This document shows, in pieces, positions 35,301-43,323 of a stretch of 64,000 nucleotides of DNA. Position 1 is the first letter of the stretch. Every line of letters starts with the position of its first letter. A program made the position numbers and the translations under genes. The notes under the pieces are model-generated. The model did no database searches and was not told where the DNA came from. It worked only from the letters and a program-made list of their open reading frames with translations. Source of the DNA: Chloroflexota bacterium (lineage in GTDB: Bacteria; Chloroflexota; Anaerolineae; 4572-78; J111); the NCBI GenBank assembly GCA_016860845.1, contig BOKF01000035.1, forward strand, positions 26,655 through 90,654, in the 5' to 3' direction.

Positions 35301-35693
35301 GTTGCCAATCTTTTCCAGGGCAGCCTGTATCTTTTCCACCGCTTCCAGCGTCGGAGCAAAGATGACATTATGGATTTTCCGAACTTTGTCGTTTTTTTTG
35401 TAGATGCTGCTGATCTCGCCGGCCAGCATAAAGCGCACCGGAGCTTGGCAGGCTTTAAAAACATCCTTCTGGACGGCCTGGGCATATTCATCTTTGAGCC
35501 GGAACAACCCTTCTTCGGCGGGTTCCAGCTTCTCCTTCATCTCTTGCAGCCAGCCGGGGTGGGCAATATCGCCCGTGCCGACCACATTGACCCCTTTGAG
35601 CTGCGCCCACTTGCTGAGATGCTCAAAGTTTAAATCTTTGCTGGTAGCCCGCGAGTAATGGGAATGAATATGCAAATCGGCTACAAATTTCAT
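32328..35693 (-). CDS. Endonuclease Q (PHP-type) fused to UvrD/PcrA-family DNA helicase
   Basis: This protein has 1121 residues. Residues 1 to about 400 match endonuclease Q: MKFVADLHIHSHYSRATSKD, VVGTGDIAHPGW and a Cys cluster (LCSVCGKP) near residue 300. EndoQ nicks DNA 5' of deaminated bases such as uracil or hypoxanthine. A helix-hairpin-helix-like stretch (EEIEGVGGPLLAEGLRRM) follows. Residues from about 500 form a superfamily 1 helicase with Walker A (AGPGTGKTRT, near 535), DEYQD (near 719) and VGCEENLLPF (near 1034). GGAGG lies before the ATG at 35693; a longer frame adds 16 unsupported residues. The fusion would couple nicking at damaged bases to unwinding. A 39-bp palindrome lies inside the helicase part at 33679-33717. 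Confidence 0.88.
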   Translation of the reverse strand: MKFVADLHIHSHYSRATSKDLNFEHLSKWAQLKGVNVVGTGDIAHPGWLQEMKEKLEPAEEGLFRLKDEYAQAVQKDVFKACQAPVRFMLAGEISSIYKKNDKVRKIHNVIFAPTLEAVEKIQAALEKIGNIRSDGRPILGLDSRDLLEIILDIDPQNYLIPAHIWTPWFALLGSKSGFDSVEECFDDLTPHIFALETGLSSDPPLNWRISALDRYTLVSNSDAHSPQKLAREANQFDAELSYPAIFAALKSGDPAAFSGTIEFFPEEGKYHYDGHRKCEIRWHPQTTLAHRGLCSVCGKPVTVGVMHRVESLADRPEGEKPPRPQRFQSLIPLPEVLAEVYNVGASAKQTHQRYEELLARLGPELVILQDIPLEEIEGVGGPLLAEGLRRMRSGEVTIAGGYDGEYGVVKLFEAQERATFTAQLSMFVPENGPDKPKRAGSLTPAADQQNQEILPSSAADLKDISPGPELSGTEEEHAAPQQWQQAELFATPSEEAQLEVHVPQARSDLLAGLNPQQREAALCTDVPLVIVAGPGTGKTRTLTYRIAYLIAEKRVDPAQILAITFTNKAAEEMAARLTNLLGPAVASRIVIKTFHAFGAMMLREAGEQAGLSSNFAVTGDQDRQILLKHLYPEWADKEINGVLEQISAAKNQLMTPDNVDLTGLANLSGLQEIYRAYEAALQQNQLLDFDDLILRPVKLFETRPEVLKTYQQRFRWISVDEYQDINLAQYRLLRLLTAPETNLCAIGDPDQAIYGFRGASHEYFLKFQEDFPEARVIHLSQNYRSTQLILDASSQVIARSTAAERIKIWSEFLDQTKLDIYQAPTDKAEAEYVVHQIEKMVGGTSYFSLDSERVTEDDDAGRSFADFAVLYRLGAQSQPLVEALQRSGMPFQTIGQTPFYEHKEIKAILACLWFIYNPASTFHLEQSVSKKQLKSLIALLNDLRQADSAQPVARLIEPINQHLSLDLDEKRAERVQQLLRRAVHFDNRLRDFLESTVLQKETDAYDPRADRVTLMTLHAAKGLEFPVVFMVGCEENLLPFQMKGRPFDLAEERRLFYVGMTRAQHKLILTHAKSRFLFGQKQQNEPSRFLGDIENTLKEIKEMAARKAAQEKETVQLKLF
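33679..33717. repeat. Palindromic repeat inserted in frame in the helicase gene
   Basis: The arms are TGTAGACCTGACAGGTTT (33679-33696) and its exact complement (33700-33717), with loop GCT. It encodes roughly VDLTGLANLSGLQ in the helicase. A second copy with the same GACCTGACAGGTTT arm lies between genes at 47757-47791, so it is a mobile or dispersed palindrome that settled in a coding region without breaking the frame. Confidence 0.85.
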
Positions 35694-35852
35694 CGGCCTG
35701 CCTCCGATTGGCGAAAGAATCGCCCTATATTTTAACCACACCCCTGCTCTTTGCCAATAAACGGCCGGGCGTCTTGTATAAAATTACGGATACTGCTAGA
35801 CTGACCGGGGAAGAGAGCGGAAAAGTTTAATCACGGGGCTGTCCGTAAGGCA

Positions 35853-35897
35853 TGATGCGTGATGCGTAAAATCTTACATCTCACGCATCACGTATCA
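35853..35897. repeat. Inverted repeat upstream of larC
   Basis: TGATGCGTGATGCG (35853-35866) pairs with CGCATCACGTATCA (35884-35897) at 13 of 14 positions. It lies about 45 bases before the larC start, in the 247-base gap between divergent genes. I see no clear promoter in that gap. Confidence 0.6.
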
Positions 35898-35940
35898 CCC
35901 TACTTGCTTAAAATCCCAGGGGAACCCAAGAGGTACAATC

Positions 35941-37284
35941 ATGAAGATAGCCTACTTCGATTGTTTTGCCGGCATCAGCGGCGACATGCTGCTGGGTGCC
36001 CTGCTCGACCTGGGCCTCGATTTGGCCGCCCTGAAACGCGAGCTGCGCAAGCTGCCGCTGGCGGGCTACCGGCTGGAAGCAGCCCGGGTCAACAAACGCG
36101 GTATCCAGGCCACTCAATTCAACGTGATCCTAGCCGGCTCCCGCAGCGACCATCTCGCCGACTCCGAATTCGAGGAAGTTGCCCAACCAACAGCAGGAAC
36201 GGATCACCCGCCCGACCCTCATCACCCTGACCAGCCGCAGCGGCCCCTGGCGGAAATTCTCAGCCTCATCGAAAGAAGTGATCTCTCCGATAAGGTCAAG
36301 GCCACGGCCACGGCCATTTTCACTCGCCTGGGCCAGGCCGAGGCACAGGTGCATGGCGTTCGGTTGGAGCAGGTCCATTTCCACGAGGTCGGCGGGGTAG
36401 ATGCGATTGTGGACATTGTCGGGGCGGCTATTGCCCTGGAAAAACTGGAGATCGAGCAGGTCTATGCTTCACCGCTGCACCTGGGGTCTGGGTTTGTGCG
36501 GGCGGCGCATGGGCTGCTGCCGGTGCCGGCCCCGGCCACGGCCCAATTGATTGCCGGCGTGCCGGTTTACAGCAGCGAGGTCAAGGGCGAACTGGTCACG
36601 CCGACCGGCGCGGCGATTATCACCACCATTGCTCACAGTTTCGGGCCGCTGCCGCCACTGGTTATTGAGGCAAGTGGCTACGGCGCGGGAACACGCGACC
36701 GGGAATTTCCGAACGTGCTGCGCGGCTATCTGGGCCATGCGGCAGCCGGGGCTGTCCTGCCGGCTCCTCCCAGCCGCCGGGTGCGTGACCCGTTCCCGCA
36801 GCAGCACCACACCCCCGAAGTCAGCGCCGGTTATCACCAAGGCCCGGCAACGGTCATTGAAGCCAATATTGACGATATGAATCCGCAGCTTTTTGAGTAC
36901 CTACTGGAACGGCTTTTGGAAGCTGGCGCGCTGGATGTCTCGCTGATCCCGATCCAAATGAAAAAGAGCCGGCCCGGCACCCTGCTGCACGTGCTGGCTC
37001 ATCCCGCCTCGGTGGACGAGTTGCTGGCCATCATCTTCACTGAGTCAACCACGATTGGCGCGCGGACTTATGAAGTTACCAAACGGATGCTCCAGCGCGA
37101 AACGCAAACTGTCGAGACGGTGTTGGGGCCGGTGCGGGTCAAGGTAGCCTGGCTGGGCAGCCGGGTGGTCAATGTGGCCCCGGAGTACGAAGACTGCCGT
37201 GAGCTGGCCCGCCGCCACAACTTACCTTTAAAAGAAGTTTATGCACTGGCTCGCAGTGGATTCGGGCTGGCGGGGGAAGAGTAA
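35941..37284 (+). CDS. larC: Nickel-pincer cofactor biosynthesis protein LarC
   Basis: This 447-residue protein starts with KIAYFDCFAGISGDMLLGAL, the diagnostic LarC N-terminus, and has HFHEVGGVDAIVDIVG and ANIDDMNPQLFEYLLERL later. LarC inserts nickel into the pyridinium bis-thiocarboxylate cofactor of lactate racemase-type enzymes. In some bacteria larC is split and joined by a ribosomal frameshift; here it is one continuous frame. GAGGT precedes the ATG. No larA, larB or larE is in the window, so the rest of the pathway must be elsewhere. The 3' end overlaps a convergent Gfo/Idh gene by 46 bases. Confidence 0.92.
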   Translation: MKIAYFDCFAGISGDMLLGALLDLGLDLAALKRELRKLPLAGYRLEAARVNKRGIQATQFNVILAGSRSDHLADSEFEEVAQPTAGTDHPPDPHHPDQPQRPLAEILSLIERSDLSDKVKATATAIFTRLGQAEAQVHGVRLEQVHFHEVGGVDAIVDIVGAAIALEKLEIEQVYASPLHLGSGFVRAAHGLLPVPAPATAQLIAGVPVYSSEVKGELVTPTGAAIITTIAHSFGPLPPLVIEASGYGAGTRDREFPNVLRGYLGHAAAGAVLPAPPSRRVRDPFPQQHHTPEVSAGYHQGPATVIEANIDDMNPQLFEYLLERLLEAGALDVSLIPIQMKKSRPGTLLHVLAHPASVDELLAIIFTESTTIGARTYEVTKRMLQRETQTVETVLGPVRVKVAWLGSRVVNVAPEYEDCRELARRHNLPLKEVYALARSGFGLAGEE

Positions 37285-38282
37285 GGGGCTGCCTGCCTAT
37301 GCTGTTCCCGATACTCGGCCAGCAGTTGATCAACAACCCAACTGGTCCGCGCCCCGCTTTCGCCGGTGCTGGGACAGACGCCGACGCCGTTCAACTCGTC
37401 AACGATGGTTTGGATGAGCGGCTGGTGGACGTGCGGCGGGTCGCCGATGGCAAGTTCTTGCAGACCGGCTGCGGTGGTGAGTTTGATGGGGTCAGCCTTG
37501 AAGGAAGTAAACGATATTTTCCCCAGCGTGCCGACGATCTCCGTTTGGTCAACTTCCTGAAACGTAGTGAAGCACCACGTCCCCACGCCGGCCACGCCCG
37601 AGTCAAAGACGAAGGTTCCGGCCACATGGTCTTCAGCCGGGTAGTAGCCGCCTTGGTTGACCGCCACCCCTCGCGCCGTGCGAATCGGGCCAAAAAGATA
37701 ATCCAAAAAATCAAGCGTATGCGAGCCCATATCCACAAAAATCCCGCCGCCTGATAACTCGGGGACCACTCGCCAGGGGAGGTTAGCGGGGTCAAACATC
37801 TCAGGTGCGGTCCGGCGGTGCAACGTGATGGTAACTGAGCGCGGCTTGCCGATGGTCCCCGCCTCGATCAACTCTTTGACCTTGATAAAACGGGGCAGCG
37901 CCCGCCGGTAATAGCCCACCCACAGCGGCACGTTGGCCGCCCGACAGGCGGAAATCATCTCCTGACAATCGGCCCAGGTCAAGGCCATGGGTTTTTCCAC
38001 GTAAACGGGCTTACCGGCAGCGGCGCTCATCAAGGTGTATTGTTTATGGGCATAGGGCGGTGTGGCGATGTAAACGGCCTCAACTTCGGGGGCATTGATC
38101 AGGGCCGCGGCATCGTCGTACCAGCGGGGCACGCCGTGCCGGTCGGCATAATCCTTAGCCAGCGCTCCGTTGCGGCGCATCACCGCCACCAGGCTGGAGT
38201 TGCTGGCCTTTTGAAAGCCCGGCCCGCTTTTAACTTCCGTGACATCGCCAACGCCGATGATCCCCCAGCGAATTGTCCGCAT
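37239..38282 (-). CDS. Gfo/Idh/MocA-family oxidoreductase under the IclR-type operator
   Basis: This 347-residue protein has RWGIIGVGDVTEVKSGPGF at the nucleotide-binding start, YVEKPMALTWADC as the catalytic-Lys motif and GGGIFVDMGSHTLDFLDYLF with the catalytic His. It is a probable NAD(P)-dependent dehydrogenase for a sugar or sugar acid. AGGAGG precedes the ATG. An operator-like sequence at 38308-38333 lies 25 bases upstream of the start, between this gene and a divergent IclR regulator gene, so it is a likely member of the uronate regulon. It overlaps larC at its 3' end. Confidence 0.88.
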   Translation of the reverse strand: MRTIRWGIIGVGDVTEVKSGPGFQKASNSSLVAVMRRNGALAKDYADRHGVPRWYDDAAALINAPEVEAVYIATPPYAHKQYTLMSAAAGKPVYVEKPMALTWADCQEMISACRAANVPLWVGYYRRALPRFIKVKELIEAGTIGKPRSVTITLHRRTAPEMFDPANLPWRVVPELSGGGIFVDMGSHTLDFLDYLFGPIRTARGVAVNQGGYYPAEDHVAGTFVFDSGVAGVGTWCFTTFQEVDQTEIVGTLGKISFTSFKADPIKLTTAAGLQELAIGDPPHVHQPLIQTIVDELNGVGVCPSTGESGARTSWVVDQLLAEYREQHRQAAPYSSPASPNPLRASA

Positions 38283-38307
38283 AATAACCTCCTGACTTAA
38301 ATAGTAC

Positions 38308-38333
38308 AGCTCATTATCTGAGCTACTTGTTCA
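38308..38333. promoter_or_regulatory. IclR-type operator candidate, site 1
   Basis: AGCTCATTATCTGAGCTA followed by CTTGTTCA aligns position for position with the sites at 46609 and 47853 (consensus: RGTTCAT, four or so bases, TGAACY, three or four bases, GTTCA). Three half-sites of the GTTCA/TGAAC type are present, with T to C changes in the first pair. It overlaps the -35 region of the putative plus-strand promoter of the IclR gene. Confidence 0.72.
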
Positions 38334-38355
38334 ATTAATGAATTAAAGCTACACT
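38327..38355 (+). promoter_or_regulatory. Putative promoter of the first IclR gene
   Basis: TTGTTC (38327-38332), a 17-bp spacer and TACACT (38350-38355) form a moderate match to the vegetative consensus. It is less certain than the other promoters listed. Confidence 0.45.
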
Positions 38356-38386
38356 ATTTGTATCTCTTTTAGTAAGGAAACCTGCC

Positions 38387-39199
38387 TTGAACGAGAATAA
38401 AAACGGAGCCGGGGTGATCACTTCACAAACCGTCCTCAAATCACTCGACGTGTTAGACTGCCTGGCGGCGGCCCGGCGGCCCTTATCTGCCCCGGAAATT
38501 GCCAGACTGTGCCGGATGTCCCGCCCTACGGCATACCGCCTGCTGACCACACTCATGGGGCGCGGCTATGTGATGGTAGACGACGATTACAATTATTCTC
38601 TGGGGACTAAAATACTGGCCTTGGCCAGGGTGGTCCTGGATACCATGAATCTACCCAAAATGGCTCAACCTTATCTGCACGAACTGAGCCAGTTATCCCA
38701 GGAAACTGCTTTTATGTCCATTTTGGATGGCGTCAAAATTTTGTATATCGCCAAAGAAGAAAGCCCCCATGTGCAAGATTCGCAAGCTTTTCAGATGCGT
38801 TCCAGTGTAGGTACGCGGATTGACCTGCATATGTCGGCTATGGGTAAGGCCATCCTGGCTAACTTGCCGCCCGAGGAGCGCAGCACCCTTTTGGATAGAT
38901 TGACCCTGACCCGTTATACCAACCAAACCATCACCGACCGTGACACCCTCATCCGCGAGTTGGAACAGACCCGCCAGCGGGGTTACGCGATTGATAACTG
39001 CGAAGGGGATGATTGGGTGCGCTGTGTGGCGGCTCCCGTCTATGATAGCGGCGGTCGGGTTCTGGGGGCAATCAGCATTGCCGGCCCGGCCCATCGAATG
39101 ACGCTGGACTATATTCAACAACTCTCCGGCGATGTCATCCGGGTAACCCAAGCGCTCTCAAAGCAACTGGGGCATGTGACGGCTTTTGCGCCCCAATAA
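38387..39199 (+). CDS. IclR-family transcriptional regulator (KdgR-like)
   Basis: This 270-residue protein has the N-terminal winged helix-turn-helix (ITSQTVLKSLDVLDCL; SAPEIARLCRMSRPTAYRLL) and the C-terminal IclR effector domain (RIDLHMSAMGKAILA; GYAIDNCEGDDWVRCVAAPV). The start is a TTG with TAAGGA nearby; no in-frame ATG is better placed. IclR proteins such as KdgR repress pectin and uronate genes until 2-keto-3-deoxygluconate binds. The location beside a uronate locus and the shared operators support that role, but the effector is inferred. Confidence 0.9.
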   Translation: MNENKNGAGVITSQTVLKSLDVLDCLAAARRPLSAPEIARLCRMSRPTAYRLLTTLMGRGYVMVDDDYNYSLGTKILALARVVLDTMNLPKMAQPYLHELSQLSQETAFMSILDGVKILYIAKEESPHVQDSQAFQMRSSVGTRIDLHMSAMGKAILANLPPEERSTLLDRLTLTRYTNQTITDRDTLIRELEQTRQRGYAIDNCEGDDWVRCVAAPVYDSGGRVLGAISIAGPAHRMTLDYIQQLSGDVIRVTQALSKQLGHVTAFAPQ

Positions 39200-39213
39200 G
39201 GAAGTTCCAGGAA

Positions 39214-39266
39214 CGTGTTGCGTCTTGCATGAAATAAAGCCAACGGAACACGCAAGACGTAACACG
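39214..39266. terminator. Inverted repeat between convergent IclR and RraA genes
   Basis: CGTGTTGCGTCTTGC (39214-39228) pairs with GCAAGACGTAACACG (39252-39266) with one mismatch. It lies between two convergent genes and could terminate both. It also looks like a dispersed repeat unit. Confidence 0.5.
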
Positions 39267-39297
39267 GACATTGTTTTATTGGAACGGCCCAAGTCGT

Positions 39298-39984
39298 TTA
39301 ATGACTAAAACGGCGCTTAAAATACCCTGCCACGCTAAATTCCGGCCCGGTAAGATAAGCCAATAATTGAGCCTCATCCTGCCGAACCCGCTGCGCCGCC
39401 TCAATCACCTGGCCGGCAATCGCCAGCGGAATTGTCGTCACCCCGTTGATATCGCCGTGGATCAGGTCGCCCGGCTCAATCCGCACGCCGTCAAGGGTGA
39501 CAGGCGCATTGATCTCCAACAGGCGCGGACTACCATGCGAGGGGACCAGCCCAGCGGCAAAGTAGTGCAAGCCCAGCCGTTTTACTTCCAGGATGTCGCG
39601 CACACCGCCATTTGTGACCAAGCCCACCACGCCCAACCGCCTGGAGAGCGTCGCCATCACTTCGCCAAAATGGGCCGATTTGCGAGGCTGCGGCCCCACA
39701 TCCTGAAACACCAGCACAACCGGCTTGGGTGCGGCGGCCATCGCCTCGACCCAGGCTCGCCAGGCCCCTTCATCCTGTTTCATCCCTGGCGTGGTCGAAT
39801 CGACGGTGGCGGTCACGGCATAGCCAACCATGCTGCCCAGTTCCGGCAGCAGGCAGCGAATATCCATGCCAAAAAATCCCTCAACCCGCCCCCGCACGTT
39901 GAATCGCTCAATAGCATTGCAAATGGTCGGGGTGTCTAGCTCACGGAGGGCGGAGAATTGTTCGTCGGTGAGTAGAAGTGACAT
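39298..39984 (-). CDS. RraA-family protein (4-hydroxy-4-methyl-2-oxoglutarate aldolase-like)
   Basis: This 228-residue protein has the RraA-like core with TNGGVRDILEVKRLGL and PVTLDGVRIEPGDLIHGD. The NGGVRD segment supplies the Arg and Asp used by HMG/CHA-type pyruvate aldolases of this fold. In catabolic clusters such proteins act as 4-carboxy- or 4-hydroxy-2-oxoacid aldolases or decarboxylases, not as the RNase E inhibitor that gave the family its name. AAGGA precedes the ATG. It lies downstream of the oligopeptide-type transporter operon on the same strand and may process an end product of the uronate pathway. Confidence 0.82.
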   Translation of the reverse strand: MSLLLTDEQFSALRELDTPTICNAIERFNVRGRVEGFFGMDIRCLLPELGSMVGYAVTATVDSTTPGMKQDEGAWRAWVEAMAAAPKPVVLVFQDVGPQPRKSAHFGEVMATLSRRLGVVGLVTNGGVRDILEVKRLGLHYFAAGLVPSHGSPRLLEINAPVTLDGVRIEPGDLIHGDINGVTTIPLAIAGQVIEAAQRVRQDEAQLLAYLTGPEFSVAGYFKRRFSH

Positions 39985-40122
39985 AAGAGTCCTTCTTGGG
40001 CAACCGAATGAATTCGATTGCTGATATGGGAAACCTGTTGAAACAGGTTTGATAGTTTGACCAACGTGTTTTTAACACGTTTTCTGTTTCAGGCTGCGAA
40101 TTCATTCGCAGATTTTGAAATA

Positions 40123-41145
40123 TCAGTTACCAATACCCTTTAGCTCAATTTCGCGCACCCGATGGCAACTGACGAAGTGACCAGGGGCTACTTCTTCCAG
40201 TTTGGGTGTAACGGCGCGGCAGGTATCAACCGCATAGCGGCAACGGGGGTGGAAGTAACACCCTGGCGGCGGATTGGCCGGGTCGGCCACATCACCTTGC
40301 AGGACAATTCGCTGAGAACGCAGCCGGGGGTCGGGCTTGGGTACGGCCGACAGCAAGGCTTCGGTGTAAGGATGCCGGGGGGTATTAAAAAGCGCCTCTG
40401 TTTTGGCCACTTCGACAATCTGGCCCACGTACATGACAGCTACCCGCTCGCTGATGTGCTTGACCACGCTCAAATCGTGCGCCACAAACAGATAAGTCAG
40501 GCCAAGTCGTTCCTGTAATTCAAGCAGCAGGTTGAGAATTTGCGCCTGCACCGAAACGTCGAGCGCCGAGACAGGCTCATCCGCCACGACCAGGCGGGGA
40601 CTCAGGGCCAGCGCCCGGGCAATGCCAATCCGCTGGCGTTGTCCGCCACTAAACGCGTGAGGATAGCGGCGCATGTACTCAGGCCGCATACCAACCAAAC
40701 GCAGCAACTCGGCCACCCGGTCCATCCGCTCTTGCCGGTTTTTCATCCCATGCACTAGCAGCGGCTCACCCACAATATCCAGCAGGGTCATGCGTGGGTT
40801 GAGCGAGGAAAAGGGGTCTTGAAAAACCATCTGCATCTGAGAGCGAAGACTCTGCACCTTGCTTTCAGGCATAGCCGCCACGTCAACCACCGAACCATCA
40901 CTGGTACGAAAGAAAATCTGCCCTTCGGTTGGGTCAATGGCGCGCAGGATACAGCGAGACGTGGTGGTCTTGCCGCAGCCGCTTTCGCCCACCAGCGACA
41001 GGGTTTCGCCCTGGTTGACAAAAAAATTAACATCATCAACAGCACGGACGTGTCCGACCACCTTCTGCAATAGGCCTTTCCGAATGGGAAAGAACTTGCG
41101 CAAATTTTTTACCTCAAGCAGCACTTGGCCGTTAGCATCTTTCAC
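40123..41145 (-). CDS. Oligopeptide/oligosaccharide-type ABC transporter ATP-binding protein (DppF/OppF)
   Basis: This 340-residue ATPase has Walker A in [14 protein letters not shown], the signature [15 protein letters not shown] and Walker B in LVVADEP. The C-terminal extension with [14 protein letters not shown] is typical of OppF/DppF and can bind an iron-sulfur cluster in relatives. The start is a GTG overlapping the stop of the paired ATPase gene (GTGA). It is the last gene of a five-gene transporter operon. Confidence 0.93.
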   Translation of the reverse strand: MKDANGQVLLEVKNLRKFFPIRKGLLQKVVGHVRAVDDVNFFVNQGETLSLVGESGCGKTTTSRCILRAIDPTEGQIFFRTSDGSVVDVAAMPESKVQSLRSQMQMVFQDPFSSLNPRMTLLDIVGEPLLVHGMKNRQERMDRVAELLRLVGMRPEYMRRYPHAFSGGQRQRIGIARALALSPRLVVADEPVSALDVSVQAQILNLLLELQERLGLTYLFVAHDLSVVKHISERVAVMYVGQIVEVAKTEALFNTPRHPYTEALLSAVPKPDPRLRSQRIVLQGDVADPANPPPGCYFHPRCRYAVDTCRAVTPKLEEVAPGHFVSCHRVREIELKGIGN

Positions 41146-42173
41146 GGTTGGCCCACCTTTTCATACAGGAAACAACTTACTTTTTGCCGCTCGTTTACGG
41201 CCAGCAGGCTTGGTTCCTGCTTGTCACACACACCGGGCATAAATTCCGGACAGCGGGGGTAAAAGGGACAGCCCTTTGGGCGGTTGTAAGGATGGGGAAT
41301 AGAACCGCTAATTGTCGGCAGTTTGACCCGCGAGGTGGACTCGATACTGGGAATGGAGCGTAAAAGAGCCTTGGTGTATGGGTGCTTGGGGGCATGGAAC
41401 ACGTCATCCACCGACCCTTCCTCGACCACCCGACCCAGGTACATCACCACCACATCGTCGGCCATTTCGGCGATGACGCCCAGGTTGTGGGTGATTAACA
41501 TGATGGCCATGCCGCGCTGCGCCTGCAATTGCCGCAGCAGGTCGAGAATCTGGGCCTGGGTGGTCACGTCGAGGGCGGTCGTCGGCTCGTCGGCGATGAG
41601 CAGCCGGGGGTTACACGACAGGGCCATGGCAATCATCGCCCGCTGGCGCAAACCACCGCTCAATTGAAAAGCATACTCATCAATCCGGCGTTCAGGCTTG
41701 GGGATACCCACCTGGCGCAGCGACTCGATAGCTCGTTCCCTGGCCTGTTGCTTATTCACCCCAAAATGGAGCTGAACGGCTTCGACAATCTGGTTGCCAA
41801 TGGTATGCACCGGGCTGAAGGAGGTCATCGGTTCCTGAAAGACCAGGCCAATCTCCAACCCCCGGATGGTCCGCATCTCTTTGCCATCGGGATGCAGCCG
41901 GGTCAAGTCAAGCTCTTCACCGCTGGCGCGGCGCAGTTTAATCTCACCGTCAATGATCCGCCCAGGCGCTTCCACAATTCGCAGGATTGATTGAGCCGTC
42001 ACACTTTTACCGCAGCCGCTTTCGCCGACGATGCCCAGCGTCTTGCCTGGATATACGTCAAAAGTGGCCCCATCCACCGCCTTGACGGTTCCCTCATCCT
42101 GGAAAAAATATGTTTTCAGATTTATTACCGACAGTAACGTTTTGTGTCCGTTTTCCATACTAATCTCATCCAT
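41142..42173 (-). CDS. Oligopeptide/oligosaccharide-type ABC transporter ATP-binding protein (DppD/OppD)
   Basis: This 343-residue ATPase has [15 protein letters not shown] as Walker [16 protein letters not shown] as signature and [18 protein letters not shown] as Walker B. The cysteine-rich C-terminal region [16 protein letters not shown] is typical of OppD. I choose the ATG at 42173, which overlaps the end of the permease gene by 8 bases; an ATG 15 bases later is also possible. A longer frame would add 21 residues with no family support. Confidence 0.92.
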   Translation of the reverse strand: MDEISMENGHKTLLSVINLKTYFFQDEGTVKAVDGATFDVYPGKTLGIVGESGCGKSVTAQSILRIVEAPGRIIDGEIKLRRASGEELDLTRLHPDGKEMRTIRGLEIGLVFQEPMTSFSPVHTIGNQIVEAVQLHFGVNKQQARERAIESLRQVGIPKPERRIDEYAFQLSGGLRQRAMIAMALSCNPRLLIADEPTTALDVTTQAQILDLLRQLQAQRGMAIMLITHNLGVIAEMADDVVVMYLGRVVEEGSVDDVFHAPKHPYTKALLRSIPSIESTSRVKLPTISGSIPHPYNRPKGCPFYPRCPEFMPGVCDKQEPSLLAVNERQKVSCFLYEKVGQP

Positions 42174-43323
42174 ACGGGTCCGCCGCGTCACGGAGGCCAT
42201 CGCCCATAAAATTAAAGGCCAGCACCGCAATAACAACAGGGACAGCCGGGATTAGCAGCCACGGTGAAATTGCCAACGCCTGGATATTCTGCGCGTCCTG
42301 CAACAATACCCCCCAACTGATGGCGGGCGGGCGCAATCCCAGGCCCAAAAAGCTGAGCGAGGTTTCGCTAATAATCATGGCCGGAAGCGCCAGCGTTGTC
42401 GCCGCGATGATGTGGCTCAGGAACGAAGGTACCATGTGCCGGAAGATGATCCGCATCCGGCTGCAACCGGACAGGCGGGCCGCCATGACAAAGTCTTCCT
42501 CGCGCAGCGAAAGAAATCGCCCACGCACCACGCGCGCCAGTTCAGTCCAACCCAATAGTGAGATGATGAGAGTAATGGCAAAGTAAACCTGGTTGACGCT
42601 CCAGGTACTGGGCAGCGCCGCGGCCAGGCCCATCCACAACGGAATCGTAGGAAGAGAACGTAGAATCTCGATGATACGCTGGATGATTGTGTCAATCATG
42701 CCGCCATAGTAACCCGAAATGCCGCCGAGCGCCACGCCCAAAACCAGGCTGAGGGCAACGCTCACCAGCCCAATGACCAGCGAGGTCCGTGTGGCGTACA
42801 TCAGCCGGGACCACACGTCGCGCCCCTGCACATCCGTCCCCATCAGGAAGAGCGTTTCTTCCGCTTCGGCGCCTTCCACGCTGATAAGATGCAAGTTGGT
42901 GGGAATAAACCCCAGCCACTTATACTCAAAGCCGGGTCCAAAGAAACGCACCGGATATTTTAGGTTAGGGTCGGGGGCATAGACCCGCTTAAACGTTTTG
43001 AGATCGCGTTTGCCGGTCATGCCAAAGACGTGAGGGCTGAAGGCGCCGTTGTCGAACCAATAAATGGGTTGAGGAATCATCAGGGAACGCTGGGCCTCGG
43101 AAGTTTCGGGGTTAACGTAGGCCACAAATTCCGCATTCATGGCGATGAGATAAAAAAAGATCAGGACAAAAGTCGCCCCCATTGCCAGTTTGTGCTTACG
43201 GAAACGCCACCACATCAACTGCCATTGGGTAGCAACCGCAACCCGCTCTTCGGCCTGGGTGACAACCAACTCTTGCTCTTGTTCCTCCATCTCCTGGGGA
43301 GGACTCATGATTGATTCTGCCAT
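42166..43323 (-). CDS. Oligopeptide/oligosaccharide-type ABC transporter permease (DppC/OppC)
   Basis: This 385-residue permease has a cytoplasmic Gln/Glu-rich N-terminus, one early membrane helix (MGATFVLIFFYLIAMNAEF), a large extracytoplasmic loop and then the C-terminal core with the EAA-like loop ARLSGCSRMRIIFRHMVPS. The long first loop is usual in OppC proteins that pair with large binding proteins. The ATG shares a base with the stop of the upstream permease gene. Confidence 0.92.
   Translation of the reverse strand: MAESIMSPPQEMEEQEQELVVTQAEERVAVATQWQLMWWRFRKHKLAMGATFVLIFFYLIAMNAEFVAYVNPETSEAQRSLMIPQPIYWFDNGAFSPHVFGMTGKRDLKTFKRVYAPDPNLKYPVRFFGPGFEYKWLGFIPTNLHLISVEGAEAEETLFLMGTDVQGRDVWSRLMYATRTSLVIGLVSVALSLVLGVALGGISGYYGGMIDTIIQRIIEILRSLPTIPLWMGLAAALPSTWSVNQVYFAITLIISLLGWTELARVVRGRFLSLREEDFVMAARLSGCSRMRIIFRHMVPSFLSHIIAATTLALPAMIISETSLSFLGLGLRPPAISWGVLLQDAQNIQALAISPWLLIPAVPVVIAVLAFNFMGDGLRDAADPYG

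Noticed and set aside
39298..39984. RraA-like gene as RNase E inhibitor or menaquinone methyltransferase
   Set aside because: These are historical names; the GGVRD residues and the catabolic neighbours fit an oxoacid aldolase or decarboxylase.
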